64,000 nt of DNA from CAIYQJ01 sp963717255 (GTDB taxonomy: Bacteria; Chloroflexota; Limnocylindria; Limnocylindrales; CSP1-4), in the NCBI GenBank assembly GCA_963717255.1, contig CAVQVT010000010.1:77845-141844 (forward strand), written 5' to 3'. The position numbers were made by a program, and so were the translations under genes. Under the pieces are notes generated by a model. The model saw only the letters and a program-made list of their open reading frames with translations, had not been told where the DNA came from and searched no databases. Within the stretch, counting starts at the first letter, position 1. Each line of letters begins with the position of its first letter. Shown here one piece after another: positions 1-8,257 of this stretch.

Positions 1-129
1 AACGGGTCGGCCGTGACGGCGGTGAAGGATCCCGACATGCGCGCCGGGCGCGTCGGCATGGTCGCCTGGTCGGACCAGAAGAACCTCGACGTCCTGTACG
101 ACGACTTCACGGTCTGGGAGCTGCCGTAG
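1..129 (+). CDS. C-terminal end of a secreted-type protein with a probable LamG/concanavalin-like fold (5' end outside window)
   Basis: Frame 1 is open from the first base and stops at TAG 127-129, giving 42 residues. The end, D-V-L-Y-D-D-F-T-V-W-E-L-P, looks like the last strand of LamG/concanavalin-type sugar-binding domains, which often finish in D-(N/D)-F-x-V-W. GC-rich third positions agree with coding. Nothing N-terminal is visible, so the enzyme or adhesin it belongs to cannot be named. A GC-rich inverted repeat near 191-211 may end transcription here and for the converging gene. Confidence 0.55.
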   Translation, partial: NGSAVTAVKDPDMRAGRVGMVAWSDQKNLDVLYDDFTVWELP

Positions 130-214
130 GGGCCGCAAGCCGAGACGCGAGGACGGCGCGCCAGCGGCGGCGACAGGGCGTCCCGCCCCCAGCCCCGCGC
201 TCGCGGCGGGGTCC

Positions 215-1258
215 CTACGGCCGCTGGTCGGTGCTCGGCTTGTCCCAGAGGTTGACGCCGCCCTCGACGGCGTACCGGTCGATCTCGGACAGCTCCTCGC
301 TCGAGAACCCCCGATCCGCGAGTCCGGCGACGTTCTCGCGGACCTGCTCGGGCGAGCTTGCGCCGATCAGGGTGGACGTGACGCGCGGGTCGCGCAGGAC
401 CCAGGCGTATGCCATCTGCGCGAGTGACTGGCCGCGGCGCCGGGCGATCTCGTTCAGGGCGCGCACGCGGGCCAGGTTCTCCTCGGAGAGCATCCGTCGA
501 TCGAGCGAATCGCCGCCCGGGCGGTTGACCCGCGCGTCGGCCGGGATCCCGTCGAGGTACTTGTCGGTGAGCAGGCCCTGTGCGAGGGCCGTGAACGCGA
601 TCGCCCCCGCCCCCACCTCCTCGACCGCGTCGAGCAGCCCGCCCTCCACCCAGCGGTTGAGCAGGTTGTAGCTCGGCTGGTGGATGAGCAGGGGCACGCC
701 CTCGGCACGGAGGATCGCCGCCGCCTCGCGCGTCTTCGCCGCCGAGTACGACGAGATCCCCACGTAGAGCGCCTTGCCCTGGCGGACGGCGGTCGCGAGA
801 GCGCCCATCGTCTCCTCGAGGGGTGTGTCGAGGTCGAAGCGATGCGAGTAGAAGATGTCGAAGTAGTCGACCCCCACCCGCCGGAGGCTCTGGTCCAGGC
901 TCGCGAGCACGTACTTGCGCGAGCCGCCGCCCTGGCCGTACGGGCCCGGCCACATGTCCCAGCCGGCCTTGCTGCTGATGATCAGCTCGTCGCGATGCGC
1001 CGCCAGGTCCTCGCGCAGGATCCGGCCGAAGTTCACCTCCGCGCTGCCGTACGGCGGTCCGTAGTTGTTGGCGAGGTCGAAGTGCGTGATGCCGAGGTCG
1101 AAGGCGGTGAGGGCGAGCGCGCGCCGGACCGAGGATGGCGTCGTGTCGCCGAAGTTGTGCCAGAGACCCAGCGAGAGGACCGGCAGGCGCAGGCCGCTCC
1201 GGCCGCAGCAGCGGTACTCCATCGAGTCGTATCGGTCGTCTGCGGGCTGGTGGCTCAC
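215..1258 (-). CDS. yghZ: Aldo/keto reductase, YghZ-like (L-glyceraldehyde-3-phosphate reductase family)
   Basis: A 347-residue cytoplasmic NADPH-dependent aldo/keto reductase. The N-terminal G-L-W-H-N-F-G-D stretch, the D-L-A-N-N-Y-G-P segment, K in S-S-K-A-G-W-D-M-W-P-G and H in Y-S-H-R-F-D give the family Asp-Tyr-Lys-His tetrad, and the overall pattern and length match YghZ/Gpr. YghZ reduces methylglyoxal and L-glyceraldehyde-3-phosphate; the substrate here is inferred. I chose GTG at 1258 because GAGAGG lies 7 nt upstream and the codon overlaps the PIN-toxin stop as GTGA; ATG 1222 has no ribosome site. Its translation is therefore coupled to a toxin-antitoxin pair, an unusual placement for a metabolic enzyme. 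Confidence 0.9.
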   Translation of the reverse strand: MSHQPADDRYDSMEYRCCGRSGLRLPVLSLGLWHNFGDTTPSSVRRALALTAFDLGITHFDLANNYGPPYGSAEVNFGRILREDLAAHRDELIISSKAGWDMWPGPYGQGGGSRKYVLASLDQSLRRVGVDYFDIFYSHRFDLDTPLEETMGALATAVRQGKALYVGISSYSAAKTREAAAILRAEGVPLLIHQPSYNLLNRWVEGGLLDAVEEVGAGAIAFTALAQGLLTDKYLDGIPADARVNRPGGDSLDRRMLSEENLARVRALNEIARRRGQSLAQMAYAWVLRDPRVTSTLIGASSPEQVRENVAGLADRGFSSEELSEIDRYAVEGGVNLWDKPSTDQRP

Positions 1259-1719
1259 GGATGGACCTCTCGTTCGATGAGTGCTGCTCCGACCCCGCCG
1301 AATGGGTTCTCGATCGCGACCCCGGCGATCGCGCGCCCGCCCTGGAGGTCCTCGCTGACGAGGCGCATCGCCCCGGCGCGTCGCGCGGCCTCGACGATGA
1401 GCGCATCCCAGAACGACGACTGGGCTCGCTCCTCGAGTGTCGTCGCGTCGAGGATCAGCCCGACATCGACCTGGACGACGTGCCACGTCGCGTACAGCGC
1501 GACGATCTCACGTGCCTCCGACCGGCGCATCGGTGGCGTGAACTTGCGGGTCGCGACGACATAGAACTCCTGGAGGACCTGGGTGCTCAGCGCCCCCGAG
1601 CCGTCGGCCCACAGGTCCTCCAGCAGGGCTCGGGCGATCGGCTGCTTCTCGGTCTCGCTGGCGTCGTGCGCGTACAGCAGGACATTCGTGTCGACGAACG
1701 TCCTGCCGCCGCCAGTCAC
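1255..1719 (-). CDS. vapC: PIN-domain ribonuclease toxin (VapC family)
   Basis: 154 residues. A PIN domain opens with T-F-V-D-T-N-V-L-L-Y-A (first acidic metal ligand). Other acidic positions are the E of Q-V-L-Q-E-F-Y, the D of F-W-D-A-L-I-V-E-A and the D of S-E-D-L-Q-G-G, as in Mg-dependent VapC RNases that cleave tRNA or rRNA. The GTG start overlaps the stop of the antitoxin gene by GTGA (1716-1719), with a GGAG just upstream. Its own stop overlaps the aldo/keto reductase start in the same way. The acidic set looks complete, so the toxin is probably functional. Confidence 0.88.
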   Translation of the reverse strand: MTGGGRTFVDTNVLLYAHDASETEKQPIARALLEDLWADGSGALSTQVLQEFYVVATRKFTPPMRRSEAREIVALYATWHVVQVDVGLILDATTLEERAQSSFWDALIVEAARRAGAMRLVSEDLQGGRAIAGVAIENPFGGVGAALIEREVHP

Positions 1720-1967
1720 CTGCTCCGAAGCGCCTGACGGTCGTGCAGATCGTCGCGCCTCCAGGTCCGACCCCCGCGCGGGGCCGCCCTTCTCAGGATC
1801 GCTTCCGCGCGCGCCCGTGCCTGCTCGACCCTTTCGTCCACGTCCACGAGCTCCATCAGTTGCATCGCCGCGAGAGCGCTGACCGACGTTCCGCGTTTGG
1901 CCGCCACGATCCGCGCGCGCCTGATCACCTCGGTGTCGAGTTGCAGGGTCAGATTCGCTCGCGTCAT
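1716..1967 (-). CDS. vapB: Ribbon-helix-helix antitoxin (VapB-like)
   Basis: 83 residues. The N-terminal N-L-T-L-Q-L-D strand followed by D-T-E-V-I-R-R-A-R-I-V-A-A-K-R-G-T-S-V-S-A-L is the classic ribbon-helix-helix DNA-binding fold with its G-T-S turn. The Arg-rich C-terminal part would wrap the PIN toxin. The ATG at 1967 opens a three-gene overlapping operon (antitoxin, PIN toxin, aldo/keto reductase). An autorepressed promoter is expected between 1968 and 2061, but I see no clear palindrome there. Confidence 0.85.
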   Translation of the reverse strand: MTRANLTLQLDTEVIRRARIVAAKRGTSVSALAAMQLMELVDVDERVEQARARAEAILRRAAPRGGRTWRRDDLHDRQALRSR

Positions 1968-2061
1968 CGCCCCCTCCACAGGCTGGCAGGTGGTCCACAG
2001 GATAGCACGGGGCTGGAGCGCCCTGCGACGACCGGCTCCGGGCCGGTCAGGGCCGTGCCCT

Positions 2062-2820
2062 TCAGCGGTGCTGGGCGAGCCGGACGGCGTCGGCGACCCC
2101 ATCGCGCCACGGCTCTCCGTGCCCTGGCAGCAGGATGCCTGCGCCCGTCGCGCGGATCCGCTCGAGCGAGGCGAACGCACCTGCCCGGTCCTCGGTGAAC
2201 GGTGCCCCGAGCACGGCCGGCCCCACCGTGCCGGTCGACGGGTCGAACGTGACAAGCGCGTCACCCGTGAAGACGACGTCGCGCTCCTCGACCTGGATGA
2301 CGCATTCGCCCGGGGTATGGCCGGGCGTGTGGATGACGCGCGGATGGCCCGGGACGTCGAGCCGCTCGCCGTCGGCGAGGGTGGCCACCTCGGCGATGGG
2401 CGGGATGTGCCCTCCGCCGGCCCGCGAGAGGCTCATCACGTAGCGGACGAATGCCGGTCGGATCCACAGGCGTGCGATGCCCGGGGTGACCGGCGGGCCG
2501 ATGCCCCCACGCCTGGCACCGTCTGCGTCGTCGCCGTGGATGAGGACACGCGCCTGTGCGGCCTGACGGATCTGTTCCGCGCATCCGAGATGATCGGGGT
2601 GGCGGTGGGTCAGCAGCACGACGACGATGTCGCCGATCGTGCGTCCGATGGTCGTCAGCAGTGAGGGGACCTGCTCCCAGTGGCCGGGCAGGCCGGTGTC
2701 GATGACCGTGAGCCGGCCCTTGTCCTCGACGACGTACCAGTTGACGTAGTGATCTCCGAGGCGGTGGATGCCGTCTGTGACCTGTGTGCCGTTGGGTGCC
2801 ACGCGGATCTGGGCTGCCAT
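2062..2820 (-). CDS. MBL-fold metallo-hydrolase
   Basis: 252 residues. Zinc-binding motifs are T-H-R-H-P-D-H-L-G (the usual HxHxDH with Arg between the first pair), H-T-P-G-H-T-P-G, F-T-G-D-A-L and L-P-G-H-G-E-P. This is the glyoxalase II/lactonase-like branch of the metallo-beta-lactamase superfamily; the substrate cannot be told from sequence. ATG 2820 is preferred because GGGAGG is placed 6-7 nt upstream; GTG 2826 sits too close to that site. A related but shorter family member lies at 21811-22473. Confidence 0.88.
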   Translation of the reverse strand: MAAQIRVAPNGTQVTDGIHRLGDHYVNWYVVEDKGRLTVIDTGLPGHWEQVPSLLTTIGRTIGDIVVVLLTHRHPDHLGCAEQIRQAAQARVLIHGDDADGARRGGIGPPVTPGIARLWIRPAFVRYVMSLSRAGGGHIPPIAEVATLADGERLDVPGHPRVIHTPGHTPGECVIQVEERDVVFTGDALVTFDPSTGTVGPAVLGAPFTEDRAGAFASLERIRATGAGILLPGHGEPWRDGVADAVRLAQHR

Positions 2821-3034
2821 CGTCACCCTCCCGGCTCGAGTGGCCGCCCCGGTCGCGCATCCCTGGGCCGGCCGGGGCCGCGTGTGTCGGATCGCCTCTG
2901 GGGGTTGTCGCTCGACCTGTGGCGTCTACACGGTCCCGGCGACACGTATGTGGGCCGCGTGTCACAGCCTCCCGCGTACCAGTCGAGGGTGCGCGATCGT
3001 ACGCCCGCCGGCTAGAGGCATCGGTCGTCAGGAG

Positions 3035-3058
3035 GCCCCGATCCTCCCGCATCGGGGC
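3035..3058. terminator. Stem-loop downstream of the membrane protein gene
   Basis: GCCCCGAT (3035-3042) pairs perfectly with ATCGGGGC (3051-3058) across an 8-nt loop, about 35 nt past the stop at 3093 of the leftward gene. No U tract follows, which is common in very GC-rich genomes. The rest of 2821-3092 holds nothing I can support. Confidence 0.45.
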
Positions 3059-3092
3059 TCGCCGTCACGACCCCGCAACCCCGGGGCGCCGC

Positions 3093-3878
3093 CTACGCGG
3101 CGCCTCCGCCCCCGCCTGCGCCGGCGGGCGTCGTGTCGGCCCTCGTCGTCTCGCGGTTGGCGCGACCCTGGTCCGCGCCCTTCTGGAGCGTGCCGGCGAG
3201 CAGGAAGCCGGCGAGCATGAGGATGGCGGCGACCATCTCCGCCGCGTACAGCCCGGTGGTGTCGCCGAGTCGCGCGCGCCCCCCGAGCGCGGCGAGGATG
3301 AGCGCCCCGGCGGCGATGAGGACGTTCGCCCACATGCGATACGCGTACTCACGGCGCCGGGCGAACCGCCAGATGGACAGGATCGCCCCGCCGAACAGGA
3401 GCAGCGAGCCGGTGATGTTGATCGGCACCGACATCACGCGCGGGAAGCTGCCGCTCGCGCCGAGCGCCTGACCGCCGACCGTGATGCCCGGCACGAGCTT
3501 GGTCATCTCGAGCTCGACGGTGAACGTGCCGATGAAGAAGACCACCATGCAGACGACGAGGAAGGCCAGGTAGATGTCGCCCCAGATGCGCCTCCTGGCC
3601 ACGAGGTACAGCGTCCCCAGGCCGAGGAAGCCGACGAGGGACGCCGCGAGGACGATGTAGATCCGGTAGACGGTCGGGTTCCACTCGCCGGTGTACTCCG
3701 ACCACGCCTCCATCCCGGCGGCGATGGCGTAGAAGAGCAGCCCGATCGCCCAGGCGAGCTGGTGCATGCGTCGGCGGGCGAGGTACTGGCGGAAGACGAG
3801 CGCGAAGAAGACGAAGCCGAGGACGGCGGTGGCGGCCGCCCAGACCCAGCTCGACCAGAACTCCTGCGTCAGTTCCAT
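3093..3878 (-). CDS. Seven-helix integral membrane protein, unknown function
   Basis: 261 residues with about seven hydrophobic segments (near 10-30, 38-56, 72-94, 100-122, 150-172, 183-200 and 210-231) and a Gly/Ala-rich charged tail. No catalytic motif is recognisable. The ATG at 3878 has TATCGT at 3885-3890 (minus strand), leaving 6 nt, so the mRNA is probably leaderless. It is divergent from the serine-hydrolase lipoprotein at 4047, and the two may share an intergenic control region. Confidence 0.75.
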   Translation of the reverse strand: MELTQEFWSSWVWAAATAVLGFVFFALVFRQYLARRRMHQLAWAIGLLFYAIAAGMEAWSEYTGEWNPTVYRIYIVLAASLVGFLGLGTLYLVARRRIWGDIYLAFLVVCMVVFFIGTFTVELEMTKLVPGITVGGQALGASGSFPRVMSVPINITGSLLLFGGAILSIWRFARRREYAYRMWANVLIAAGALILAALGGRARLGDTTGLYAAEMVAAILMLAGFLLAGTLQKGADQGRANRETTRADTTPAGAGGGGGAA

Positions 3879-4046
3879 GCGCACACGATACCCGGCGCCG
3901 ACCGGTCGGACGCTCGGTGCCGGCGTCCGGACGGGACGGTCGGCACTCGACCGTGCCCCGGACGATGGACCATCCTCGAGGGGCCGTTCGGGGCACGTCG
4001 GAGGAGGGGATGCCGATCCCCGGCCCGCGGCAGGGTCAGCGAAGAC

Positions 4047-5297
4047 ATGCGCACCATCCGCATCACGATCATGTCCTGCCTGCTGGTGGTCGCGGCTGCC
4101 TGCTCGCCGGCGTCGTCTCCCGCAGCCTCCGGCCCGCCCACGGCTCCCACGTCGCCCGCCGCTCTCCCAGCGTCGCCCTCGGCGACCGCCACGGCTCTCG
4201 CGTCGACCACCGCTCTCCCAACGACGCCCTCGGCCACCGGCGGCTCCACCAGCGTGGCGGCCTCGCCGACGGGAACCCCCGTCGGCGCCGACATCGACGG
4301 CTTCGTCGCGCTCGTCGAGGACCAGGTCGCCCGGGGCGAGTTCTCGGGGGTGGCCCTGATCGCCCGCGGCGACGAGGTCGCCTGGGAGACCGCCGCCGGG
4401 CTGGCAGATCGGGAGTCGGGCTTGCCGAACCGGATGACCACCAGGTTCAACGTGGGCTCGATGAGCAAGATGTTCACGGCCGTGGCGATCCTCCAGCTCG
4501 CAGAGGAGGGGAAGCTCGCCCTCGACGACGCGATCGCCGAGGTGCTCCCCGACTACCCGAACCCCGACGTCGCCCGCACCGTGACGATCCACCAGCTGCT
4601 CACCCACACGTCGGGCCTGGCCGACGTGTTCACGCCGGCGTTCAACGCCGACCCCCACGCCTACCGCACGAACGCCGACTACCTGCCGCTGTTCGCCGAC
4701 GAGCCGCTGCTCTTCGAGCCCGGCACGGGGTGGTCGTACAGCAGTGCCGGCTACGCCGTGCTCGGACTGATCATCGAGCGGGTGTCCGGCGAGACATACG
4801 ACGCGTACGTCCGGAAGCACATCTTCGAGCCCGCCGGCATGCTCGACACCGCCGCCTACGACGTGGAGGACACGGCCCCCGACCGCGCGATCGGCTACAC
4901 GACCCAGGACATCGAGGGCCGGGAGACCGGCGTCCTGGCCCCCAACACGGCGCTGATGCCCGGCCGGGGATTCGCCGGCGGGGGCGGCTACTCCTCCGCC
5001 GCGGACCTCCTCCGCTTCCGGACCGCGCTGCTCTCGGGCCGGCTGCTCGATCCGGTGTCGACGGAGCTGCTCCTCGCGGGGAAGGTCGACATGGCCGAGC
5101 ACGTCCGGTACGCGTACGGGTTCATGGAGCGGGAGGACGCGGGCGTGCGGGCGGTCGGGCACACGGGCGGGGCGCCGGGCGTGTGCTCGTTCCTCTGGAC
5201 CTACCCGGACTCCGGATACACCGTCATCGCGCTGTCGAACTCCGACGGCGGCTGCGTGCCCGCCCTGAAGTACCTCAGGACCGACCCCCTCCGATAG
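4047..5297 (+). CDS. Serine hydrolase lipoprotein, class C beta-lactamase/DD-peptidase family
   Basis: 416 residues. A lipoprotein signal (M-R-T-I-R-I-T-I-M-S then hydrophobic, ending V-A-A-A-C) predicts export and lipid anchoring, followed by a Ser/Thr/Pro/Ala linker of about 65 residues. The catalytic domain has the S-x-x-K box (S-M-S-K), the Tyr motif in W-S-Y-S-S-A-G-Y and H-T-G-G near the C-terminus, the three signatures of penicillin-binding/AmpC-like hydrolases. Members act as carboxypeptidases, esterases or D-amino acid peptidases; which applies here is unknown. The start is the first ATG before the signal peptide; no good ribosome site is visible. Confidence 0.88.
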   Translation: MRTIRITIMSCLLVVAAACSPASSPAASGPPTAPTSPAALPASPSATATALASTTALPTTPSATGGSTSVAASPTGTPVGADIDGFVALVEDQVARGEFSGVALIARGDEVAWETAAGLADRESGLPNRMTTRFNVGSMSKMFTAVAILQLAEEGKLALDDAIAEVLPDYPNPDVARTVTIHQLLTHTSGLADVFTPAFNADPHAYRTNADYLPLFADEPLLFEPGTGWSYSSAGYAVLGLIIERVSGETYDAYVRKHIFEPAGMLDTAAYDVEDTAPDRAIGYTTQDIEGRETGVLAPNTALMPGRGFAGGGGYSSAADLLRFRTALLSGRLLDPVSTELLLAGKVDMAEHVRYAYGFMEREDAGVRAVGHTGGAPGVCSFLWTYPDSGYTVIALSNSDGGCVPALKYLRTDPLR

Positions 5298-5477
5298 CGC
5301 CGTGCGTGGGCGGCACTCCGCGTCGGGCCGCGGGCGGGGGCGCCGGACCGGACGATCGCGTTCGTGCACGTCGGTGACGAACCGCCAGAACCCCACGACC
5401 CGGTTCACGGGCGCCGTGAGCCGGAAGGAGACCAGTCCGCCGCGCGGGACCGCGCGGAGGGCCTCCGCACCGGTCCA

Positions 5478-6224
5478 TCAGTCTGCCGTCGATCTCAGGG
5501 CGGCAGCCAGCCGTCCGACGTCGCGATAGACGCCGGTCGTCCGCAGCCGCGCCGGGTCGCCGAGAGCCTGCTCGTAGCCGGGATCCACGGCGATACGGCC
5601 CAGCACCGGCACCCCGGGCGAGGCGGACGACCACTCGCGCGACGCGTCCGAACCGTCCTCGTCCCGACGATCCATGTTGACGACGACCCCGCGCACCCGC
5701 AGGCCGAGCCGACCGAGCACCGCGAGCGTCTTGACGGTCGTGACGGTGGTGAGCGCGGACGGCGTCGTGACCACGAGGTGCTCGGCGCGCGGGAGGTGGC
5801 GTGCCGTGTCCACCATCACGTCGGCGAACCCCGGGGGCATGTCCACCACGAGGACGTCGAGGTCGCCCCAGATCGTGACCGCGAGGAGCTCGAGGATCGC
5901 GCTGCCGGCCGACTCTCCCCGCAGGAGGACGGGCTGGTCGCCCACGATGCTCGCGATCGAGAGGAAGGAGACGCCCGCGACCCGCTCGGGCACCAGCCCG
6001 CCGTCCTCCCGGAGCGCGGGATGCGGGACACCGAGGATCACGTGGTCGGACGGCCCCCAGAGGTCGAGGTCGAGCAGGCCGACCCGCGCCCCCGAGTCCG
6101 CGAGGGCCAGCGCGAGCGCCACCGAGATCGAACTCTTGCCGATCCCGCCCTTGCCCCCGGTGACCGCGATGATCCGCCCGATGCCGCGCGTGCGCGTCCC
6201 GACGATCGCGGGCCGGGGATCCAT
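5478..6224 (-). CDS. MinD/Mrp-like deviant-Walker ATPase linked to hypA
   Basis: 248 residues. G-G-K-G-G-I-G-K-S-S is the deviant Walker A of the MinD/Mrp/NBP35 group, D-L-D-L-W-G-P-S-D matches the Mrp switch I region and D-M-P-P-G-F-A-D-V the switch II. The C-terminal CxxC that many Mrp proteins use to carry an Fe-S cluster is not present. ATG 6224 lies 7 nt after the hypA stop, so the two are one operon. HypA normally works with the GTPase HypB, and this P-loop protein may fill a related metal-delivery role (inference). The 180 bp between 5298 and 5477 hold nothing I can support. Confidence 0.82.
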   Translation of the reverse strand: MDPRPAIVGTRTRGIGRIIAVTGGKGGIGKSSISVALALALADSGARVGLLDLDLWGPSDHVILGVPHPALREDGGLVPERVAGVSFLSIASIVGDQPVLLRGESAGSAILELLAVTIWGDLDVLVVDMPPGFADVMVDTARHLPRAEHLVVTTPSALTTVTTVKTLAVLGRLGLRVRGVVVNMDRRDEDGSDASREWSSASPGVPVLGRIAVDPGYEQALGDPARLRTTGVYRDVGRLAAALRSTAD

Positions 6225-6231
6225 GGGTCGG

Positions 6232-6636
6232 CTAGGAGCTGACCGAGACGAGCGACACGCCCCGGCCGCCGGCGATCTCGAGATCCGGGCTCGCGCAGGC
6301 CGGGCAGGCCACGAAGAGCGCGACCAGCTCGGGCACCAGGTGGACGCTCTCCCGCTCGTCCTCCGGCAGGGCCCCCAGGCTCTCGCGCAGCGTCCATGAC
6401 TCCCCACAAGCGCGGCAGGTGCACCGGGCCGGGTCGGTCTCGAGCAGGAACGTGGCGCCCTCCAGCTCCGGCACGCCCTGGCGGGCCGCGCTCAGGCCCA
6501 GCTCGAAGGCGTCGCGCTCCACCGCCTGGAGCTCGCCGATGCCGACGACGACCTCGCGCACGCTGGCCATCCCGCCGTCGCGTGCGACCTCGGCGGCCGC
6601 GACGACGACCGCCTCGGCCAGGGCCCATTCATGCAC
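6232..6636 (-). CDS. hypA: HypA-type nickel metallochaperone
   Basis: 134 residues. It starts V(M)-H-E-W-A-L-A-E-A-V; in HypA the initiator Met and His2 bind nickel, so I place the start at GTG 6636 rather than the in-frame GTG 6705. Zinc is held by the two Cys pairs in C-T-C-R-A-C-G and C-P-A-C-A-S-P-D. HypA delivers Ni to [NiFe]-hydrogenase (or urease) precursors, but no hydrogenase gene is in this window. A TACGAT box at 6734-6739 (minus strand) suggests transcription from about 6727, where a 33-codon ORF begins and ends 8 nt inside hypA. Confidence 0.85.
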   Translation of the reverse strand: MHEWALAEAVVVAAAEVARDGGMASVREVVVGIGELQAVERDAFELGLSAARQGVPELEGATFLLETDPARCTCRACGESWTLRESLGALPEDERESVHLVPELVALFVACPACASPDLEIAGGRGVSLVSVSS

Positions 6637-6838
6637 CGGGGTCGGCGTCCCGGTCGCTCGCGCCCCGGAGTCGGCGCCAGGACCCAGGGCGGCGCACGAC
6701 GTCACCGTCGGGATGCAGGTCGGTCACGTCCCGATCGTAGGCGTCGCGGAGACCGGTTGCAACGGGGGACTCCGTCGGTCACGGCTCGTCCGGCCGCATA
6801 CTGGGGCGGTGTCCGCCCCGAGACCCGGAGGCTTCCCG

Positions 6839-7366
6839 ATGACGTTCCTCGACCTCGCCCGCCGGCGGTACAGCGTGCGCGCGTACCGGCCGGACCCCGT
6901 CCCGGACGACGCCCTCGCGGCCGTGCTGGAGGCGGCGCGGGTCGCGCCTACCGCGGCGAACCGCCAGCCGTTCCGCGTCATCGTCGTCCGCACCGCCGGG
7001 CGGGAGGCGGAGCTGCGCCGCATCTACGACCACGGGTGGTTCGTCGAGGCGCCCCTGGTGCTGTGCGTCTGCGCCGTCCGGGAGGAGGCGTGGAGCCGGA
7101 CGATGTACGACGGCCGCAGCCATGCCGACATCGACGCGGCGATCGTCATGGACCACATGGTCCTCGCGGCGGCCGACCTCGGGCTCGGGACGTGCTGGAT
7201 CGCGGCGTTCGACCCGGCGGCTGCGCGCGAGGTCCTCGGCGTGCCGCCGGAGGGCGAGCCGATGCTGTTCACGCCGCTCGGCTACCCGGCGGACGATGCC
7301 GACGTCTCGGCGCGGCACCTGCAGCGGCGACCGCTCGAGGACCTCGTCCGGTACGAGCGCTGGTAG
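6839..7366 (+). CDS. Nitroreductase-family flavoprotein
   Basis: 175 residues. R-R-R-Y-S-V-R-A-Y and A-R-V-A-P-T-A-A-N-R-Q-P-F are the FMN-binding signature of the NADH oxidase/nitroreductase fold. The C-terminal A-A-D-L-G-L-G-T-C-W-I-A-A-F is the second typical segment. It probably reduces nitro, quinone or similar groups with NAD(P)H; the substrate is unknown. GGAGG lies 6-7 nt before ATG 6839. A second family member is at 21140-21703. Confidence 0.9.
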   Translation: MTFLDLARRRYSVRAYRPDPVPDDALAAVLEAARVAPTAANRQPFRVIVVRTAGREAELRRIYDHGWFVEAPLVLCVCAVREEAWSRTMYDGRSHADIDAAIVMDHMVLAAADLGLGTCWIAAFDPAAAREVLGVPPEGEPMLFTPLGYPADDADVSARHLQRRPLEDLVRYERW

Positions 7367-7446
7367 GGGCGCGGGGGTCTGCCCGTCTGCGGCAGCGTGA
7401 CAGGATCGACTCTCACCCGCATACTCCGCCGACCGGGAGGAGGCAC

Positions 7447-7464
7447 GGGAGCCTTCGGGCTCCC
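7447..7464 (+). terminator. UUCG-capped hairpin after the nitroreductase gene
   Basis: GGGAGCC, TTCG, GGCTCCC: a perfect 7-bp stem closed by a very stable UUCG tetraloop, 80 nt past the nitroreductase stop and about 105 nt before the next gene. There is no U tract, so it may instead be a processing or stability element. Confidence 0.5.
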
Positions 7465-7568
7465 ACCGGCGCGGCGTCCCCATACGGTCGCCTCGACCGT
7501 CGCGCAGGGCCAATGGCGAGACCGAGCCGTCCCGGATGGGCGCGTCCTGCGCCCTGAGAGGGGTTCCC

Positions 7569-7994
7569 GTGACCATGGACCACGCAGCCACGGTGCGACG
7601 CATGTACGAGCTCATCGGCGCCGGCGACGTCGAGGGGTTCGGGAGGCACCTGGCGGACGATGTCGTCGAGCACGAGGAGCTTCCCGGGCTCGCCCCCACG
7701 AAGGACGGGATCCTGGCCTTCTTCCGCATGCAGCTGGCGGCGTTCCCCGACATGCGCATGGACGTGCAGGACGTCGTCGCGAGCGGTGACAAGGTCGTCG
7801 CACGCGTGCGGTACACGGGCACCGACCGCGGTGGGTTCATGGGCGCGCCGCCGACCGGAAAGGGCGTCGACGCGCAGCTCATCGACATCTTCCGCTTCGG
7901 CGACGACGGCCTCGTGCACGAGCACTGGGGCGTCATGGATCAGCTGACGATGATGCAGCAGCTCGGCATGGTGCCGGCCGGTCCTCCCGCCTGA
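7569..7994 (+). CDS. SnoaL-like/ester cyclase family protein
   Basis: 141 residues. M-Y-E-L-I-G-A-G-D-V-E-G-F, D-D-V-V-E-H-E, P-D-M-R-M-D-V-Q-D and G-K-G-V-D-A-Q-L-I-D-I-F-R-F are the alternating strand and helix pattern of the SnoaL branch of the NTF2-like fold. Such proteins include polyketide cyclases and many small-molecule binders of unknown function. GTG 7569 has GAGAGG 7 nt upstream; ATG 7575 is the alternative start. It seems monocistronic. Confidence 0.8.
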   Translation: MTMDHAATVRRMYELIGAGDVEGFGRHLADDVVEHEELPGLAPTKDGILAFFRMQLAAFPDMRMDVQDVVASGDKVVARVRYTGTDRGGFMGAPPTGKGVDAQLIDIFRFGDDGLVHEHWGVMDQLTMMQQLGMVPAGPPA

Positions 7995-8077
7995 CGCGGA
8001 CGTCCCGGGGGCGTCGATGGCCCGGCCCCGCGTGGGCCGGCCATCGGCCCCTGGCGGGGAAGGGAAGGAGCCAGCAC

Positions 8078-8220
8078 GTGGGGCACGAGACGGCCGGGAT
8101 CGATGGGGGGCCGGCTCGTGAAGCCCGACCCGACCCGGCCCATCTTCGTCGCGCCGCGCTCCGGCACGGTGCTCGACTTCCTCTCCGTCACCCACAAGCT
8201 GACGGGCGACCAGACCGAGG
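8078..8220 (+). pseudogene. Remnant of a cupin-domain protein
   Basis: The frame from 8103 reads P-I-F-V-A-P-R-S-G-T-V-L-D-F-L-S-V-T-H-K-L-T-G-D, which resembles the opening strands of small cupin proteins (family G-E-G-x-x-L-D-F-L-G-V-x-H-K-L-T-G-x-x-T-G-G), but the metal-binding second half is absent. A good ribosome site (AAGGAG, spacing 7) precedes GTG 8078 in another frame. A shift in the G6 run at 8106-8111 would join that start to the cupin frame. So I see one frameshift plus a truncation next to the DinB-like gene. Confidence 0.45.
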
Positions 8221-8257
8221 GCAGGCGCGCTGATCGGGCCAGGCGGCCGTCCTGGGG

